From Dasyornis broadbenti (taxonomy: Eukaryota > Chordata > Aves > Passeriformes > Dasyornithidae): a stretch of DNA of 64,000 nucleotides. Where the stretch lies: positions 3,682,349 through 3,746,348 of the forward strand of contig VZRN01005622.1 in the NCBI GenBank assembly GCA_013397935.1, in the 5' to 3' direction. This document shows, in pieces, positions 62,820-64,000 of the stretch. The position numbers were made by a program, and so were the translations under genes. Position 1 is the stretch's first letter, and the number at the start of each line of letters is the position of its first letter. The notes below the pieces were generated by a model. The model worked only from the letters and a program-made list of their open reading frames with translations, was not told the DNA's origin and did no database searches.

Positions 62820-63960
62820 TCAGCAGGTTTCCACAGCTAAATTCCACAAGTTTTAAAAATTCCACCTTTAATGTTTCGTGTTTCTCTGAACATTTACAAA
62901 TATATTTAACCTTTACAAATAAGGAATAAATAAGTGCTTGCTGTTCTGTGTTTATCAAGGAACGGAGACAGTACACAGATCTTTCTAGATAAAATAAGCT
63001 TGAATTAGTCTGATTTAACCTTGCTGCAATTACCACAAGGTAAAATCAAGACTTCAAAGAAAAGATCTGATTTGAATTTTGATGGTGCTTCTAAACACAT
63101 GATTAATCTTTCTTGGCTCTTCATTGCCAGTGTTTTACCGTTCTTTTTAACACCTGTGCTTAAACAGGACTTCTTTTTGCACCTGCAATTATTTATGCAG
63201 ACATTACTCAGACTTTTTCACCTTCAGTTAGTTGCAGGAACACTTATGTCAGAAGGAGTCTGTGTAAACACCTAAAGTGAATGTGTACCGCGTTTTCATA
63301 ATACACTGATATTAAAATTCAGGGAAACATCATTTTGTTCCAATAAAAAATAGGGCCTGTGAAGAGTTACTCAAACAATATGAGGTACATTACAATTTCT
63401 GTCATTATTTTATCCTCCAAATTATATGCTGGAGAAATCTAGAAAAAAATTGCTTCATAGTGACATTATAATTAAAGTAATTATAATTAAAGTGACAGCT
63501 GTATGTTGGTCAATATGGAATGAATGAAATTAAACAAACTCCTGGAAGAAATACGGTATGAATGTCCAAGAAAGGGTGATATTAAGGAATTCTAGTGGAT
63601 TACAGGGAATGAGCCCATCTGTGCATGAAATCATCCCTGTAATCATGTTTGAGAAAAGCACTTTAATTATATTTCTTGTAATTTTTTTATGGATGCACAA
63701 GTAAAGATCAACCATGTGTGTATTTCTTTCAAATGAATCACTTCTTTTAAGCTTCCTGTAGCAAAAGTGAGTAATGCTGTATTGTAAAGAAAGGATTTAG
63801 CTGTCACATTTTCAATACATCCCTCTATCAGTGTCTTCTGTGACAGATCCTTGCTCCTTACTTCTTAAATCTTGCTATTTTTTATTTCTGTTGTAAACAA
63901 GTCAAGTCTTTCCTATTATAGATCACTTTGAGCAGCCTCTAGGTAACTGTTTTACCATGT

Positions 63961-63984
63961 CCCCCCCCCCCCCTTTTTTTTTTT
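63961..63984. repeat. C13 T11 homopolymer pair
   Basis: Thirteen C followed directly by eleven T, 16 bases from the window end. It is an all-pyrimidine simple repeat. Confidence 0.9.
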
Positions 63985-64000
63985 CTCTTTTACACCTAGA

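Larger units (their letters stand above)
59328..64000. other. Noncoding stretch, no gene seen
   Basis: Frames are at most 113 codons without domains. Items present are a possible old sauropsid repeat fragment at 60182-60230, an A-run with one N at 62811, and a C13T11 tract at 63961-63984 close to the window edge. Confidence 0.6.

Overview
The window looks like AT-rich, CpG-poor nuclear DNA of a bird, most likely a songbird. The clearest taxonomic signal is a minus-strand SINE at about 10815-10945 with a tRNA-Ile(AAU)-derived head and a CR1-derived tail. That is the architecture of the TguSINE1 family, known from passerine birds. A CR1 3' end, two solo LTRs with 6-bp target-site duplications and one ERVL-type solo LTR fit the same picture. 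Two old MIR SINE remnants are also present, as expected for ancient amniote sequence.

No protein-coding gene, rRNA, functional tRNA, CRISPR array or operon is recognisable. No reading frame exceeds about 150 codons, and nearly all read like chance frames in noncoding DNA (low-complexity Phe, Lys or Ser runs, no known domain). The window is best read as intergenic or intronic. The one frame set aside is on the minus strand at 53383-53799, which has a hydrophobic N-terminal stretch, an acceptor-like site and an AATAAA 57 nt past its stop. It is unidentified and may be chance.

Layout: 1-10.8 kb is unique AT-rich DNA with a MIR (2746-2885), a 14-bp-arm hairpin (5372-5451) and a homeodomain-site-rich AT block (5740-6160). 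The SINE is at 10.8 kb. From 10.9 to 32.9 kb there are homopolymers, a second MIR (17893-18070), a poly-A/(AACC)n tandem (21005-21090) and a tight cluster of three GGGATTA motifs (31629-31686). Solo LTR copy 1 is at 32888-33390. From 33.4 to 50.9 kb there is a pair of diverged 92-bp repeats (41988/44102) and an 11-base assembly gap. An ERVL-type LTR lies at 50870-51544, the unidentified frame at 53.4-53.8 kb, a CR1 end at 54162-54229 and solo LTR copy 2 at 54954-55457. The rest, to 64 kb, is unique sequence with a long poly-T (59213-59327).

I found no system of cooperating genes. The firmest results are the retroelement structures with exact ends and duplications. The candidate regulatory elements are inference from motif content only.
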